From an uncultured Allobaculum sp. (GTDB taxonomy: Bacteria; Bacillota_I; Bacilli_A; Erysipelotrichales; Erysipelotrichaceae), in contig CAJTVE010000019.1 of the NCBI GenBank assembly GCA_910579655.1, positions 1 through 44,413 on the forward strand: a stretch of 44,413 nt of DNA. Reading direction: 5' to 3'. Of this stretch, positions 34,599 through 42,430 are shown one piece after another; position 1 is the stretch's first letter; each line of letters starts with the position of its first letter. A program made the translations under genes and the position numbers. The notes below the pieces were generated by a model. It saw nothing but the letters and a program-made list of their open reading frames with translations. It was not told the origin of the DNA and did no database searches.

Positions 34599-35433
34599 AA
34601 AGTGCCTCCTTGTGGTCGCCGGCATTGATCAGCCGACAGACAAATATTCCTTTTAATACAACCCGCAGTTCTTCCCGGTCGATGCCCAGATCGAGCAGAC
34701 GATGCAGACATTCCACACCGCTGCCACTGTGCAGAGTAGTCAGAACGTAATGACCTGTCAGTGACGCACGAAGCGCCATTTTTGCACTGTAGCTGCTCCG
34801 GCATTCTCCAAAAAACAGGATGTCCGGATCGTGACGCATCAGTTCTTCAATTCCGGTTTCATACGTAATCCCCCTGGCTTCACTGACCTGGATTTGAATC
34901 ATTTCGGGTTCCTGGATTTCAATTGGATCTTCCAGGGTGACGATTTTACGGTTGTTTTCATGCAGAATTTCATTGAGCAGAGCATGGACAGTGGTCGATT
35001 TTCCCGAACCGGTCGGTCCACAGCTGATCACCAGCCCATGTTCAACGGATGTAAATTCACGCAGGCGCTCGATGGCCGCTGCAGAGCTGGACAGATCCGC
35101 CAGCTGGAAATGGTTGCTGGAGTGCAGAAGCCGAATTACCCCGGTTCGCACCTGTTCAGTCATCATCATCGAAAACCGACACGACAGCGCAGTACTTTCA
35201 AGCGGCATGGAAAATTCTCCGGATTGTGGTTTATAGGGAGAACAAAGATCCATGCCGGAAATAAATTTCAGATATTCCAGAAAGTCCGTTGGAAATAAAT
35301 CCTGTTCCAGTTTTTCCAGCCCATTGGGCGTTCGCAGCCAGATATCCAGCTGGTTGTCTTTTTGTTCAAGGTGAATATCCGTAGCCTGGCGCCGTAAAGC
35401 ACAATTAAGCAGCAGGCGGCAGAGTTCTTGCAT
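34486..35433 (-). CDS. comGA: ComGA-like type II/IV secretion ATPase
   Basis: This is a cytoplasmic hexameric ATPase of the GspE/PilB family, at the short length (315 residues) typical of competence ComGA. Walker A GPTGSGKST is at 139-147, the Asp box around TLEDPIEI (167-174), Walker B as LFFGEC (206-211) with the following Arg, and the His box around TTLHSG. The tetracysteine zinc motif of GspE is absent. It probably drives assembly of a transformation pseudopilus with ComGB. The ribosome binding site is AGGGGG seven bases upstream. The 3' end overlaps comGB by 113 bases. Confidence 0.88.
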   Translation of the reverse strand: MQELCRLLLNCALRRQATDIHLEQKDNQLDIWLRTPNGLEKLEQDLFPTDFLEYLKFISGMDLCSPYKPQSGEFSMPLESTALSCRFSMMMTEQVRTGVIRLLHSSNHFQLADLSSSAAAIERLREFTSVEHGLVISCGPTGSGKSTTVHALLNEILHENNRKIVTLEDPIEIQEPEMIQIQVSEARGITYETGIEELMRHDPDILFFGECRSSYSAKMALRASLTGHYVLTTLHSGSGVECLHRLLDLGIDREELRVVLKGIFVCRLINAGDHKEALYEIWNEKEIQALFQNELEASPGLSFTACAKEIGLAGY

Positions 35434-35614
35434 AACATGACCCCCTTCACCTGCCTATACGCAAAAATGTATTTTTGCTGTGGTACCGGATTCAAGAAAC
35501 GATCAAAAGAAGAAAATGGATCCGAAATCGTCAGAAAGAGCATGAAAATCCGTGCGGGAAGGGAATTGAATGCAGAAAATAAGCCGCGCGGGCAGGAAAA
35601 TCAGAAATTGGAAT

Positions 35615-35650
35615 GAAAAAAGCGAAGAAGGACCAGAACGCTTCTTCGCT
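35615..35650 (-). terminator. Intrinsic terminator of the alcohol dehydrogenase gene
   Basis: Minus-strand AGCGAAGAAG pairs perfectly with CTTCTTCGCT around a ten-base loop, followed by TTTTT. Confidence 0.85.
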
Positions 35651-35773
35651 TGAGATTCCTGACGGCTCTTCAACCTTGGCAGGGCTTGGCAGGATATGGA
35701 AAATGAGTTGGGTCAGATTCTGACGGGAATCAGGACCAGACCAAAACGAAATTTGGATTGAAGGAAAACGAAC

Positions 35774-36814
35774 TTAGTCTTCTTTTGGACAGACCATAAC
35801 CTTAATGGATTCAGCGCCCATCTGCGTCTTGATGGCTTCTTCGAGTTCTTCAATTGGGAAAGTATGGGTGATCAGTTTGCCCAGCTCCAGACGACGGCCA
35901 TTAATCAGGTTTACAGCTCGCTGATGAGTATCTGGGTTGATCATAGAGCCAGTGATGTGCAGTTCTTTTTTGTAGACATCAAAGAGTGGCAGATCAACTG
36001 TTGAATCTGGTGCTGGAACCGAGAACAGCAGGATGTTGCCATTATAGCCGGCTGCTTCGATGGCCTGTTTGACCGCAAATGGTTTGCCGACGCATTCGAT
36101 GACTACATTGCATCCATCATGGCCAGTGATTTTCTTGATTTCATCGTTGAGGTTCTGGTGGATCGGATCGATAGCTGCATCAGCCCCGAGTTCAAGAGCC
36201 AGTACACGTCTTTTTTCTACTGGTTCGGACAGGATCACTGTGGAAGCGCCAGACAAGCGGGCCATCTGAACCATGAGCAGACCAATCGTTCCACCGCCGA
36301 TGACCAGAACGCTGTTGCCAGGTTTGATGTTGGCCAGATCGATACCGTGCAAAACGCATGCCAGTGGCTCAGCCATTGCTGCTTCAACAAACGGAATGTC
36401 TTCATCGATTTTAAAACACTGGGAAGCAGGCGTGCGGGTGTATTCGGCAAAGCCGCCGTCTACGTTTACGCCTAACGCAAACAGGTTTTCACAGTTCTGC
36501 TTTTTGCCCATACGGCATGGATCGTAATGACCACAATACATATTTGGATCCATTGCCACATGATCGCCAGGTTTCAGTTCGGTAACGCCTTTACCGACTT
36601 TTTCAACGATTCCGGCAAATTCATGGCCTAAAACGACAGGTGGAGTGACGTCTGCACTTCCAGCTTCGCCGTGATAAATGTGGACATCGGTTCCACAGAC
36701 GCCGCAGGCTTTGTTGCGGACCAGGACTTCATGATCGCCAAGATCATCGAAAGTCATTTGGCGGACTTCAAAGACTGGATCGTGGTGAGCGCCTAAAAAA
36801 TATGTTCCTTTCAT
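35774..36814 (-). CDS. Zinc-type alcohol/polyol dehydrogenase (MDR family)
   Basis: This is a medium-chain NAD(P)-dependent dehydrogenase of 346 residues, probably acting on a polyol or similar secondary alcohol (sorbitol or threonine dehydrogenase group). It has the catalytic zinc site (CGVCGTDVHIYHGE, GHEFAG), a Rossmann motif VLVIGGGTIGLLM, and a structural zinc loop reading MYCGHYDPCRMGKKQNC. In that loop the second of the usual four Cys is Tyr, so the structural zinc may be lost. The start at 36814 is preferred (GAGGGAG upstream) over an upstream in-frame ATG at 36847. It is divergent from the DUF3737 gene. Confidence 0.88.
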   Translation of the reverse strand: MKGTYFLGAHHDPVFEVRQMTFDDLGDHEVLVRNKACGVCGTDVHIYHGEAGSADVTPPVVLGHEFAGIVEKVGKGVTELKPGDHVAMDPNMYCGHYDPCRMGKKQNCENLFALGVNVDGGFAEYTRTPASQCFKIDEDIPFVEAAMAEPLACVLHGIDLANIKPGNSVLVIGGGTIGLLMVQMARLSGASTVILSEPVEKRRVLALELGADAAIDPIHQNLNDEIKKITGHDGCNVVIECVGKPFAVKQAIEAAGYNGNILLFSVPAPDSTVDLPLFDVYKKELHITGSMINPDTHQRAVNLINGRRLELGKLITHTFPIEELEEAIKTQMGAESIKVMVCPKED

Positions 36815-36892
36815 CTGAAAATTCTCCCTCTTTCTTATTGGTTTCATTCCAGAAAAGAAGCTTTTTTCTTTTCGGATATGAGATTCCTGTCT

Positions 36893-36898
36893 ATTATA
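36893..36898 (-). promoter_or_regulatory. Probable -10 element of the dehydrogenase gene
   Basis: Perfect TATAAT on the minus strand, 79 bases upstream of the dehydrogenase start; the -35 region is only T-rich. Confidence 0.4.
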
Positions 36899-36991
36899 AA
36901 CGGCCGCTCAAATCCAAAAAAGAGCGGAATTTGCCGGATAGATCCCTTGAAAGCTGTCTGGTCCAACTGGTACGAATAGAGTATCCAAAGA

Positions 36992-37071
36992 GAATATTCC
37001 CTCCTTGTGGGCTGCCTCATGCCTTGAAGGCATACTTCAATATGCGTTTTGAATATTTCCTATTTGTGGGC
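36992..37071. repeat. Repeat and palindrome cluster between the dehydrogenase and DUF3737 genes
   Basis: Two imperfect 21-base direct copies (36992-37012 and 37051-37071, 18 of 21 identical, both beginning GAATATT and ending TTGTGGGC) flank a perfect 15-base palindrome, ATGCCTTGAAGGCAT (37019-37033), which overlaps a GCATA-N6-TATGC inverted pair (37030-37045). The layout suggests binding sites controlling one or both divergent genes. Confidence 0.6.
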
Positions 37072-37137
37072 AAGATCATTAGAATAAAAACTGTACCAAC
37101 GAGTAAAAAGATCAATCTATTTGAGGAGGAATAATTC

Positions 37138-37980
37138 ATGGAAACCGTAACTGGAAAAAGTTTTGATGCTGAACGTGCGTTTTATAATGCTGATGGACTT
37201 TATTTAAAGGATTGTCAGTTTGATGGTCCTGCTGATGGCGAAAGTGCTCTAAAAGAAGGCCGCCAGATTGTTACGGACAACTGCTTCTTCAATCTTCGCT
37301 ACCCATTCTGGCATGATTCACACCTGAAGATTCTCAACTCCACGCTGACAGAAAATTGTCGGGCAGCCTTGTGGTATTCCGACCATATTCAAATCGATCA
37401 TTCCAAACTGAACGGAATTAAAGCGCTGCGCGAATGCTCTGATGCCCGCATTGAAAATACCGAGATCGATTCTCCGGAATTTGGCTGGCACTCTCACCAT
37501 GTCAGCATGAATCATGTGCAGGCGGTGAGTGAATATTTCATGATGCGCACTCATCATCTCGATCTGCGCAATGTTGACTTCAAGGGCAAATACTCGTTTC
37601 AGTATACAAAGAATGTCGTTCTGGAAAACTGCAATCTGGATACCAAAGATGCTTTCTGGCATGCCAAGAATGTGATCCTGCGCAACTGTACGGTGAAAGG
37701 TGAATATCTGGCCTGGTACAGTGAAAACATTACCTTTGAGCACTGCACCATCATCGGAACCCAGCCATTGTGTTACTGCAAGAATCTGCAGCTGATTGAC
37801 TGCAAGATGATTGATACTGACCTTTCTTTTGAACGCTCTGAAGTGGATGCCACTTTAACTGAGCCAATCGACAGCATCAAAAACCCATTATCCGGAACGA
37901 TTGTTGTGCCTTATGCAAAACAGATCATCATGGACATTGACCAGGCCAAAGGCGTAGTCATTGAAACCGATAAAGCCTGA
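37138..37980 (+). CDS. DUF3737 family protein
   Basis: This 280-residue protein is built of short repeating units such as LKDCQFDGPADGESALKEGR, LKILNSTLTENCRAALWYS and VILRNCTVKGEYLAWYSEN. The spacing suggests a right-handed beta-helix fold, as in the DUF3737 family. No catalytic residues can be assigned and the function is unknown. Trp-rich turns (FWHDSH, ALWYSDH, FWHAKN, AWYSEN) recur at the same place in each coil. GAGGAGG lies eight to nine bases before ATG. A 24-base-pair hairpin follows the stop. Confidence 0.85.
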   Translation: METVTGKSFDAERAFYNADGLYLKDCQFDGPADGESALKEGRQIVTDNCFFNLRYPFWHDSHLKILNSTLTENCRAALWYSDHIQIDHSKLNGIKALRECSDARIENTEIDSPEFGWHSHHVSMNHVQAVSEYFMMRTHHLDLRNVDFKGKYSFQYTKNVVLENCNLDTKDAFWHAKNVILRNCTVKGEYLAWYSENITFEHCTIIGTQPLCYCKNLQLIDCKMIDTDLSFERSEVDATLTEPIDSIKNPLSGTIVVPYAKQIIMDIDQAKGVVIETDKA

Positions 37981-37990
37981 TTTTGATTGA

Positions 37991-38049
37991 GACAAACGAT
38001 AAATCCCCGAAAGCCGCCTCTATCAGCTTTCGGGGATTTATCGTTTGTC
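37991..38049 (+). terminator. Very long perfect hairpin after the DUF3737 gene
   Basis: Bases 37991-38014 are exactly complementary to 38026-38049, a 24-base-pair stem with an 11-base loop. It starts 11 bases after the stop. No clear T run follows, so it may act as a transcript-end or stability structure as much as a terminator. Confidence 0.6.
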
Positions 38050-38368
38050 ATACGAAATCTTTGCCTGTCACATTTTGGACCGAAATGGACAGAAGATTCA
38101 ATTCGCAGCCTGCAATTCAAAACCAAGCATCTATTTTGAAAAGCAGTCTTTGAAAGAGAGGAAAGTCAAGAACAACAGATGGAGAAGCTTGAAACAGGGG
38201 AAAGTATCCATCTGCGCTCTGTTATCGTCCTATTCGTTGATCGTTGATTGATGAGACAGGACTGAATTTCAGTCTGTCTGATCGGATTCAATCTGAACAG
38301 CGGCTGGTACCAGACAAGCAGGAACTGTATGTGGCTTTTCTGAGGAAGCTGCGGTTTACAAAAGGTAC
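38050..38368. other. Intergenic region between convergent genes
   Basis: I see no supported ORF or clear terminator for the minus-strand HAD gene here. Confidence 0.4.
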
Positions 38369-39226
38369 TCATACAAGAAATTCGTTAATAAATGTAGCAA
38401 TTCCGGAATGGTTGTTGTCGTCTGTGATATAGTCAGCTGCTGATTTGGTTTTTTGCGAGCCGTTTTCCATCACAACTCCAATTCCGGCCATCTGAGTCAT
38501 TGGAAAGTCGTTGTCTTCATCTCCAAATGAGCAAAGGTTCTTTTCAGTCCAGTCATGCCAATTGAGCAGCTGCAGAAGGCCGGCTGGTTTGGAAACGCGT
38601 GGATCCATATACTCAAATAAAATAGAAGCTGTAACCAGTGGGGCTCCTGTGAAATCTGGGGAGTGAAAGGATTTTGAATGTTCTTTAATGGCTGGCATCA
38701 GATCGGATCTGAATGTCAGCATTACTTTTGAATGTTCATTTTCCAGGAAAGCATCTGGATCCACAACCTTATATGGAATTTGATCACCTTCAGAAAGCGT
38801 CTTGATCAGCTCGTCATCTTTAAACGTATACAGCAAGCCATCTTCTGGAATGACAAAGTTTACTGGTAAGCTGGCATAATGTCTCATGACTTTTTTGATC
38901 AGATCTCCACTCAATGGATACTGTTTGACTGAGCGATCCAGTGTCAGATCAGCAATTTCGGCACCGCCACTACCGACAACTGCATCAACCAAACCTTCAA
39001 TTCCCCATGCAGAGAGGGAGTCGAGAACACTTTTCAGTTCGCGTCCGGTGCAAAGCCCAAACAGAATTCCGCTTTCGCGAAGTCTGGAAATGGCTTTGAT
39101 TGTCTCTGGATCCACCACCTGATCGTTCGTCAGCAGAGTGCCGTCTACGTCTGCCATCACAAGCCGAATGTTTTTGGCGTCGTTTCTTAAATTCTCAGAA
39201 ATTTCTTTTCCACTTTTGTCTTTCAT
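38369..39226 (-). CDS. Cof-type HAD-superfamily phosphatase
   Basis: This 285-residue cytoplasmic phosphatase has the nucleophile motif DVDGTLLT (D26, D28), motif II around LCTGRE at 59-63, a cap domain at about 95-200, and the metal-binding GDEDND at 235-240 preceded by the Lys in SKPAGL. The likely substrates are small phosphorylated metabolites such as sugar phosphates. The start at 39226 is chosen for AAAGGAG seven bases upstream; the open frame extends further but without a ribosome binding site. It is divergent from an RpiR/SIS regulator, which may control it. Confidence 0.9.
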   Translation of the reverse strand: MKDKSGKEISENLRNDAKNIRLVMADVDGTLLTNDQVVDPETIKAISRLRESGILFGLCTGRELKSVLDSLSAWGIEGLVDAVVGSGGAEIADLTLDRSVKQYPLSGDLIKKVMRHYASLPVNFVIPEDGLLYTFKDDELIKTLSEGDQIPYKVVDPDAFLENEHSKVMLTFRSDLMPAIKEHSKSFHSPDFTGAPLVTASILFEYMDPRVSKPAGLLQLLNWHDWTEKNLCSFGDEDNDFPMTQMAGIGVVMENGSQKTKSAADYITDDNNHSGIATFINEFLV

Positions 39227-39348
39227 CGTTTTCTCCTTTGACAAGAAGAGTATATCTGAAAACCAAATTGTAATATCGACTTTATCCAAAGCTGAAACAG
39301 AGATCTCAAAATGACAGGCGAGATAAGCTTTGCTTGAGACAATCGAGA

Positions 39349-39375
39349 CAAAATTGTCTGTAAAGGACAATTTTG
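39349..39375. promoter_or_regulatory. Inverted repeat between divergent HAD and RpiR genes
   Basis: CAAAATTGTC (39349-39358) and GACAATTTTG (39366-39375) are perfect inverted arms with a seven-base spacer. It lies mid-way between the divergent genes, as expected for an operator of the RpiR-type regulator. Confidence 0.5.
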
Positions 39376-39594
39376 AAAAAACGTCCAAAAAAGAATGAAA
39401 AACAAAATAAGGAAAAACGAAGAGAGAAGCAAGAATGAGAGATTGTTGAAGGAGAAAGAAATGAATATTTGAAGATCAGGATCCTTTGATAAAACAGACA
39501 GAAATGCCTCTCCTTGTTGAATCCTGTTCCTGATCTGTAGTAAAAATGAGAAACAAAGTAAAACAAGGAAACCGCGAAGAAAGGAGACAGAGAG

Positions 39595-40449
39595 ATGAAT
39601 ATTTTTGCCTGGATGCAGACTTATCCAGATTTTTCGACCACTGAACAGACCATTGCCCAGTATCTTATTGAGAATGGGCATCGTTGTGCAAATCTGAATG
39701 CTGAAACCATTATGAGTGAGTGCTATGTTTCCCGGGCGGCTTTGTATCGATTCTGTACCCGCTGCGGATTCTCCGGCTTGCGGGCGCTTCTTTTACAGAT
39801 GAATGCTGATGCAGTAAAGTGGAATCAGCAGACAGCTGCCCTGGATTTCAGCTATCCCTTTACGGAGCAGGATGATCTGCTTACGGTCGCCAGCTCTCTT
39901 CAAAAAGATTACAGCCAAAGTATCCTGATGGCCCAGTCTTTACTGGTTCAAAAAGATCTTGAAAAGGCGATTCAGGCTATGCGCAAGGCAAGCCGGATTG
40001 TCGTGTTTACTTCCGCAAGCAATATTCCTGCAGCGCAGAGTTTTCGTTTTCAGATGGCTGAGATCAACAAGACTGTGCTGGTTCCAGTGGACGAATATGA
40101 ACAACGCCTGCAAGCGTCCCAGTGCGGTCCAGATGATTTTCCGATTGTGATTACCATGGCGGCAAGAGGGTGGAATGCACCATTTCTGATCCGCCATTTT
40201 CAGAAGACAGAAAGGCCGTGGCTGTTGATCAGTTCCAGGACTTTGGCTCTGGCCCCTTCCGATACGGCCTATCGTTTGTTTTTACCCAACGAAGAAGATC
40301 ATGCGGCCAGGATTTCTTCATTTTCCACCCGGGCTTCCTTAAACTGGCTTCTGGATGTTCTGTTTGCGGCGTATTTCCAACTCGATTATCAGGCGAATCG
40401 GCTTTGCAAGGCCAATGCCTACAATATTATCGGATCTAAAGGACGATAA
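39595..40449 (+). CDS. MurR/RpiR family transcriptional regulator
   Basis: This 284-residue DNA-binding regulator has an N-terminal HTH_6 domain (NAETIMSECYVSRAALYRFCTRCGFSGLRAL at about 36-66) and a C-terminal SIS domain (about 115-245, ASRIVVFTSASNIPAAQSF, DFPIVITMAARG) that senses a phosphosugar. AAAGGAG lies nine bases before ATG. The inverted repeat upstream and the divergent HAD phosphatase suggest local sugar-phosphate control. The ligand is not known. Confidence 0.88.
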   Translation: MNIFAWMQTYPDFSTTEQTIAQYLIENGHRCANLNAETIMSECYVSRAALYRFCTRCGFSGLRALLLQMNADAVKWNQQTAALDFSYPFTEQDDLLTVASSLQKDYSQSILMAQSLLVQKDLEKAIQAMRKASRIVVFTSASNIPAAQSFRFQMAEINKTVLVPVDEYEQRLQASQCGPDDFPIVITMAARGWNAPFLIRHFQKTERPWLLISSRTLALAPSDTAYRLFLPNEEDHAARISSFSTRASLNWLLDVLFAAYFQLDYQANRLCKANAYNIIGSKGR

Positions 40450-40826
40450 TAATGACCAGCAAAATGAATAACCAGACAGACAGGAATAGAATTGACCAAA
40501 TCGATAACGAAAAATCAGTCCGCCAGGGATAAGCCGATAAAAGCTGATAAAAGCGGTGGAGAAGGGAAAGGCAAAAAAACAAATTGACTGAAAGTGAGCA
40601 GAATGGACAGGGGAGTCTTGGGATAAAACGCTTTCATTTGAAAGGAAGAGGATGGTTGGACAAGTCAGGCTGATCTGAATAGGATGATCAAAGAGGCCAT
40701 TTATTTCATGCCGGGCTAATTTTGCAGATTCTTCTTTGATCGTGAAGATCGTTTTATGAATGGAAGATTCGAAAATCAGTTGAAATAGATGTCTGTTTGC
40801 AGCCGTTATGATCGAGGTGGGATAGG
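40450..40826. other. Intergenic region without supported genes
   Basis: The region is purine-rich on the plus strand and lacks a supported ORF. A long minus-strand frame that crosses it is the shadow of the YoaK gene and the RpiR gene end. Confidence 0.5.
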
Positions 40827-41531
40827 ATGCAGCTGAAAACCTCTCAGATCCAGATGTCAGAATCATTCTGGACCATAACCTTTCTGACTCTTTCGGGAGC
40901 CTATCAGGATGCTTACAGTTATTTTGCCAGAGGAAAAGTATTCGCAAATGCCCAGACCGGAAACATTGTTCTGATGGCCGCAAAACTGGTCGATGGAGAT
41001 TTTTCAGGACTGGTCCATTACCTGTTTCCAATCCTCTCTTTTGCGGCGGGAATTGCTGTGGCTGAAAAGTTTCATCGCCGCTTCCGACATTCGGGTTTTC
41101 ATTGGAGACAGAGCATTCTGCTGATCGAAATTGCCTTGCTTCTGGCAACGCCCTGGATCGGGTACGACCCATTTGCCAACTGTCTGGTTTCCTTTGCCTG
41201 CGCTTTGCAGGTTCAGACTTTCCGGAAAGTCCACGGGTATCCATTTGCCTCAACCATGTGCATTGGTAATTTACGCTCCATGATGGATCAGCTGGTTCAA
41301 AGTTTTTCTGAGGGCGGCAGGGGACATCGAGCAATTGCTTTCAGTTATTTTCGTGTTTTACTGACTTTCTTTATTGGGGCCGGGATTGGGAAAGCAGCCT
41401 GTGATCTGTGGGGGGACTATGCGATTTATGGAAGCTGCCTGCTTTTGATCGCTTCATTGATGTTTATGTTTTATGATCCCCAGATTCTTGATAAAGAACG
41501 AATCCGGGAAATTGACGAGACAGCTCTGTAA
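40827..41531 (+). CDS. YoaK family membrane protein (DUF1275)
   Basis: This 234-residue integral membrane protein has about six hydrophobic segments. It shows the family opening FLTLSGAYQDAYSYFARGKVFANAQTGNIVLMA and the later CALQVQTFRKVHGYPFASTMCIGNLR region. The function of the family is not established; a transport role is often guessed. GGGATAGG sits directly before the ATG, closer than ideal. It appears to be a single gene. Confidence 0.9.
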   Translation: MQLKTSQIQMSESFWTITFLTLSGAYQDAYSYFARGKVFANAQTGNIVLMAAKLVDGDFSGLVHYLFPILSFAAGIAVAEKFHRRFRHSGFHWRQSILLIEIALLLATPWIGYDPFANCLVSFACALQVQTFRKVHGYPFASTMCIGNLRSMMDQLVQSFSEGGRGHRAIAFSYFRVLLTFFIGAGIGKAACDLWGDYAIYGSCLLLIASLMFMFYDPQILDKERIREIDETAL

Positions 41532-41726
41532 GGCCGGAAGAGTCATTTCCAGGCGGAACGTTTTTTCCAGCGATGAAAAATAAAAAAGAGAAACGGGTAT
41601 GCAGCTTGATCCATGCTCCTGCTGGATGATCGGAATTTCATCACAACTTGGAAAAGTCGGGATTTAGGAATGGAAGAATTTCAGAATGAATGCCGTGGAC
41701 AGGCTTTAAGGAAAGAGGATAATTCA

Positions 41727-41990
41727 ATGAATCAGAATCATGAAGCAAGACAGATTGCCTTGCACAGAGTCTACCGTCACTTTAAGGGGAATTATTACCT
41801 GGTCGAAGCACTTGGCCAGAATGCCGATACGCAGGAAGAAATGGTGATCTATCGGCCTTTGTATGGGCAGGGGGACCTGTGGATCAGACCGCTTGAAGAA
41901 TTCTTATCGCCTGTTGATCGAGTCAAGTATCCGGAGGCTGATCAGGAATATCGTTTCGAGCTTGTCGAGATTCCGTCGAAAGCCAGATAG
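41727..41990 (+). CDS. DUF1653 domain protein
   Basis: This 87-residue cytoplasmic protein is nearly all DUF1653: VYRHFKGNYYLVEALGQNA, EMVIYRPLYGQGDLWIRPLEEFL, then KYPEADQEYRFE. The function of the domain is unknown. The start at 41727 has AGAGGA upstream and places the domain at the expected distance from the N-terminus; an in-frame ATG at 41613 would add 38 residues unlike the family. Confidence 0.88.
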   Translation: MNQNHEARQIALHRVYRHFKGNYYLVEALGQNADTQEEMVIYRPLYGQGDLWIRPLEEFLSPVDRVKYPEADQEYRFELVEIPSKAR

Positions 41991-42146
41991 ATTGGCAGGA
42001 GAGTACCAGAGAAACGTTTGGTTGATGCTCCGGACCCGATCCCTGCGTGCGAAAAAGGAAACTGTTCAAGCGGGCCGGATTTCCTCGATCAGCTGGCAGG
42101 AAGCAAGCAGAAAGGGAAGATCAGCCTTCTGGTTTTCAAATAGAAA

Positions 42147-42174
42147 GGCTGCTGTTCCTTTCGGTTCAGCAGCC
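42147..42174 (-). terminator. Possible minus-strand terminator at the edge of the gene desert
   Basis: GGCTGCTG (42147-42154) pairs with CAGCAGCC (42167-42174). On the minus strand it is followed by TTTCTATTT; on the plus strand no T run follows. Confidence 0.45.
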
Positions 42175-42358
42175 CTGAGGTTTCGGATATCGGTTTTTGT
42201 ATTGTATATCAGGTTTTATTGGTTTTATGAACTTAGCGGCTTGCCGTCCATCGATATGGCTTCATAAAACACGCCCGCTTTTTTCCATCTGGTCTGGCCA
42301 GTTTCTGGTTCCTGTTTTTTGAAATGATCTTTGATTGTTTATGATGGTCTGGCTCGTT

Positions 42359-42430
42359 TCTGTTTCTTTACACAGATCTTTTGCTTTTCAACCTTTCATG
42401 AACGGATCCTTCGTCTGTTTCTTTACACAG
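42359..42430. repeat. Direct repeat of 17 bases in the gene desert
   Basis: TCTGTTTCTTTACACAG occurs exactly at 42359-42375 and 42414-42430, a 55-base period. Shorter forms of the core (TTTCTTTAC, CTTTAC) recur at 42618, 43096, 43217 and 43438. Confidence 0.7.

Noticed and set aside
40339..41334. 331-codon minus-strand open frame
   Set aside because: It is antisense to the well-supported YoaK gene and the end of the RpiR gene, has no family resemblance and no good ribosome binding site.
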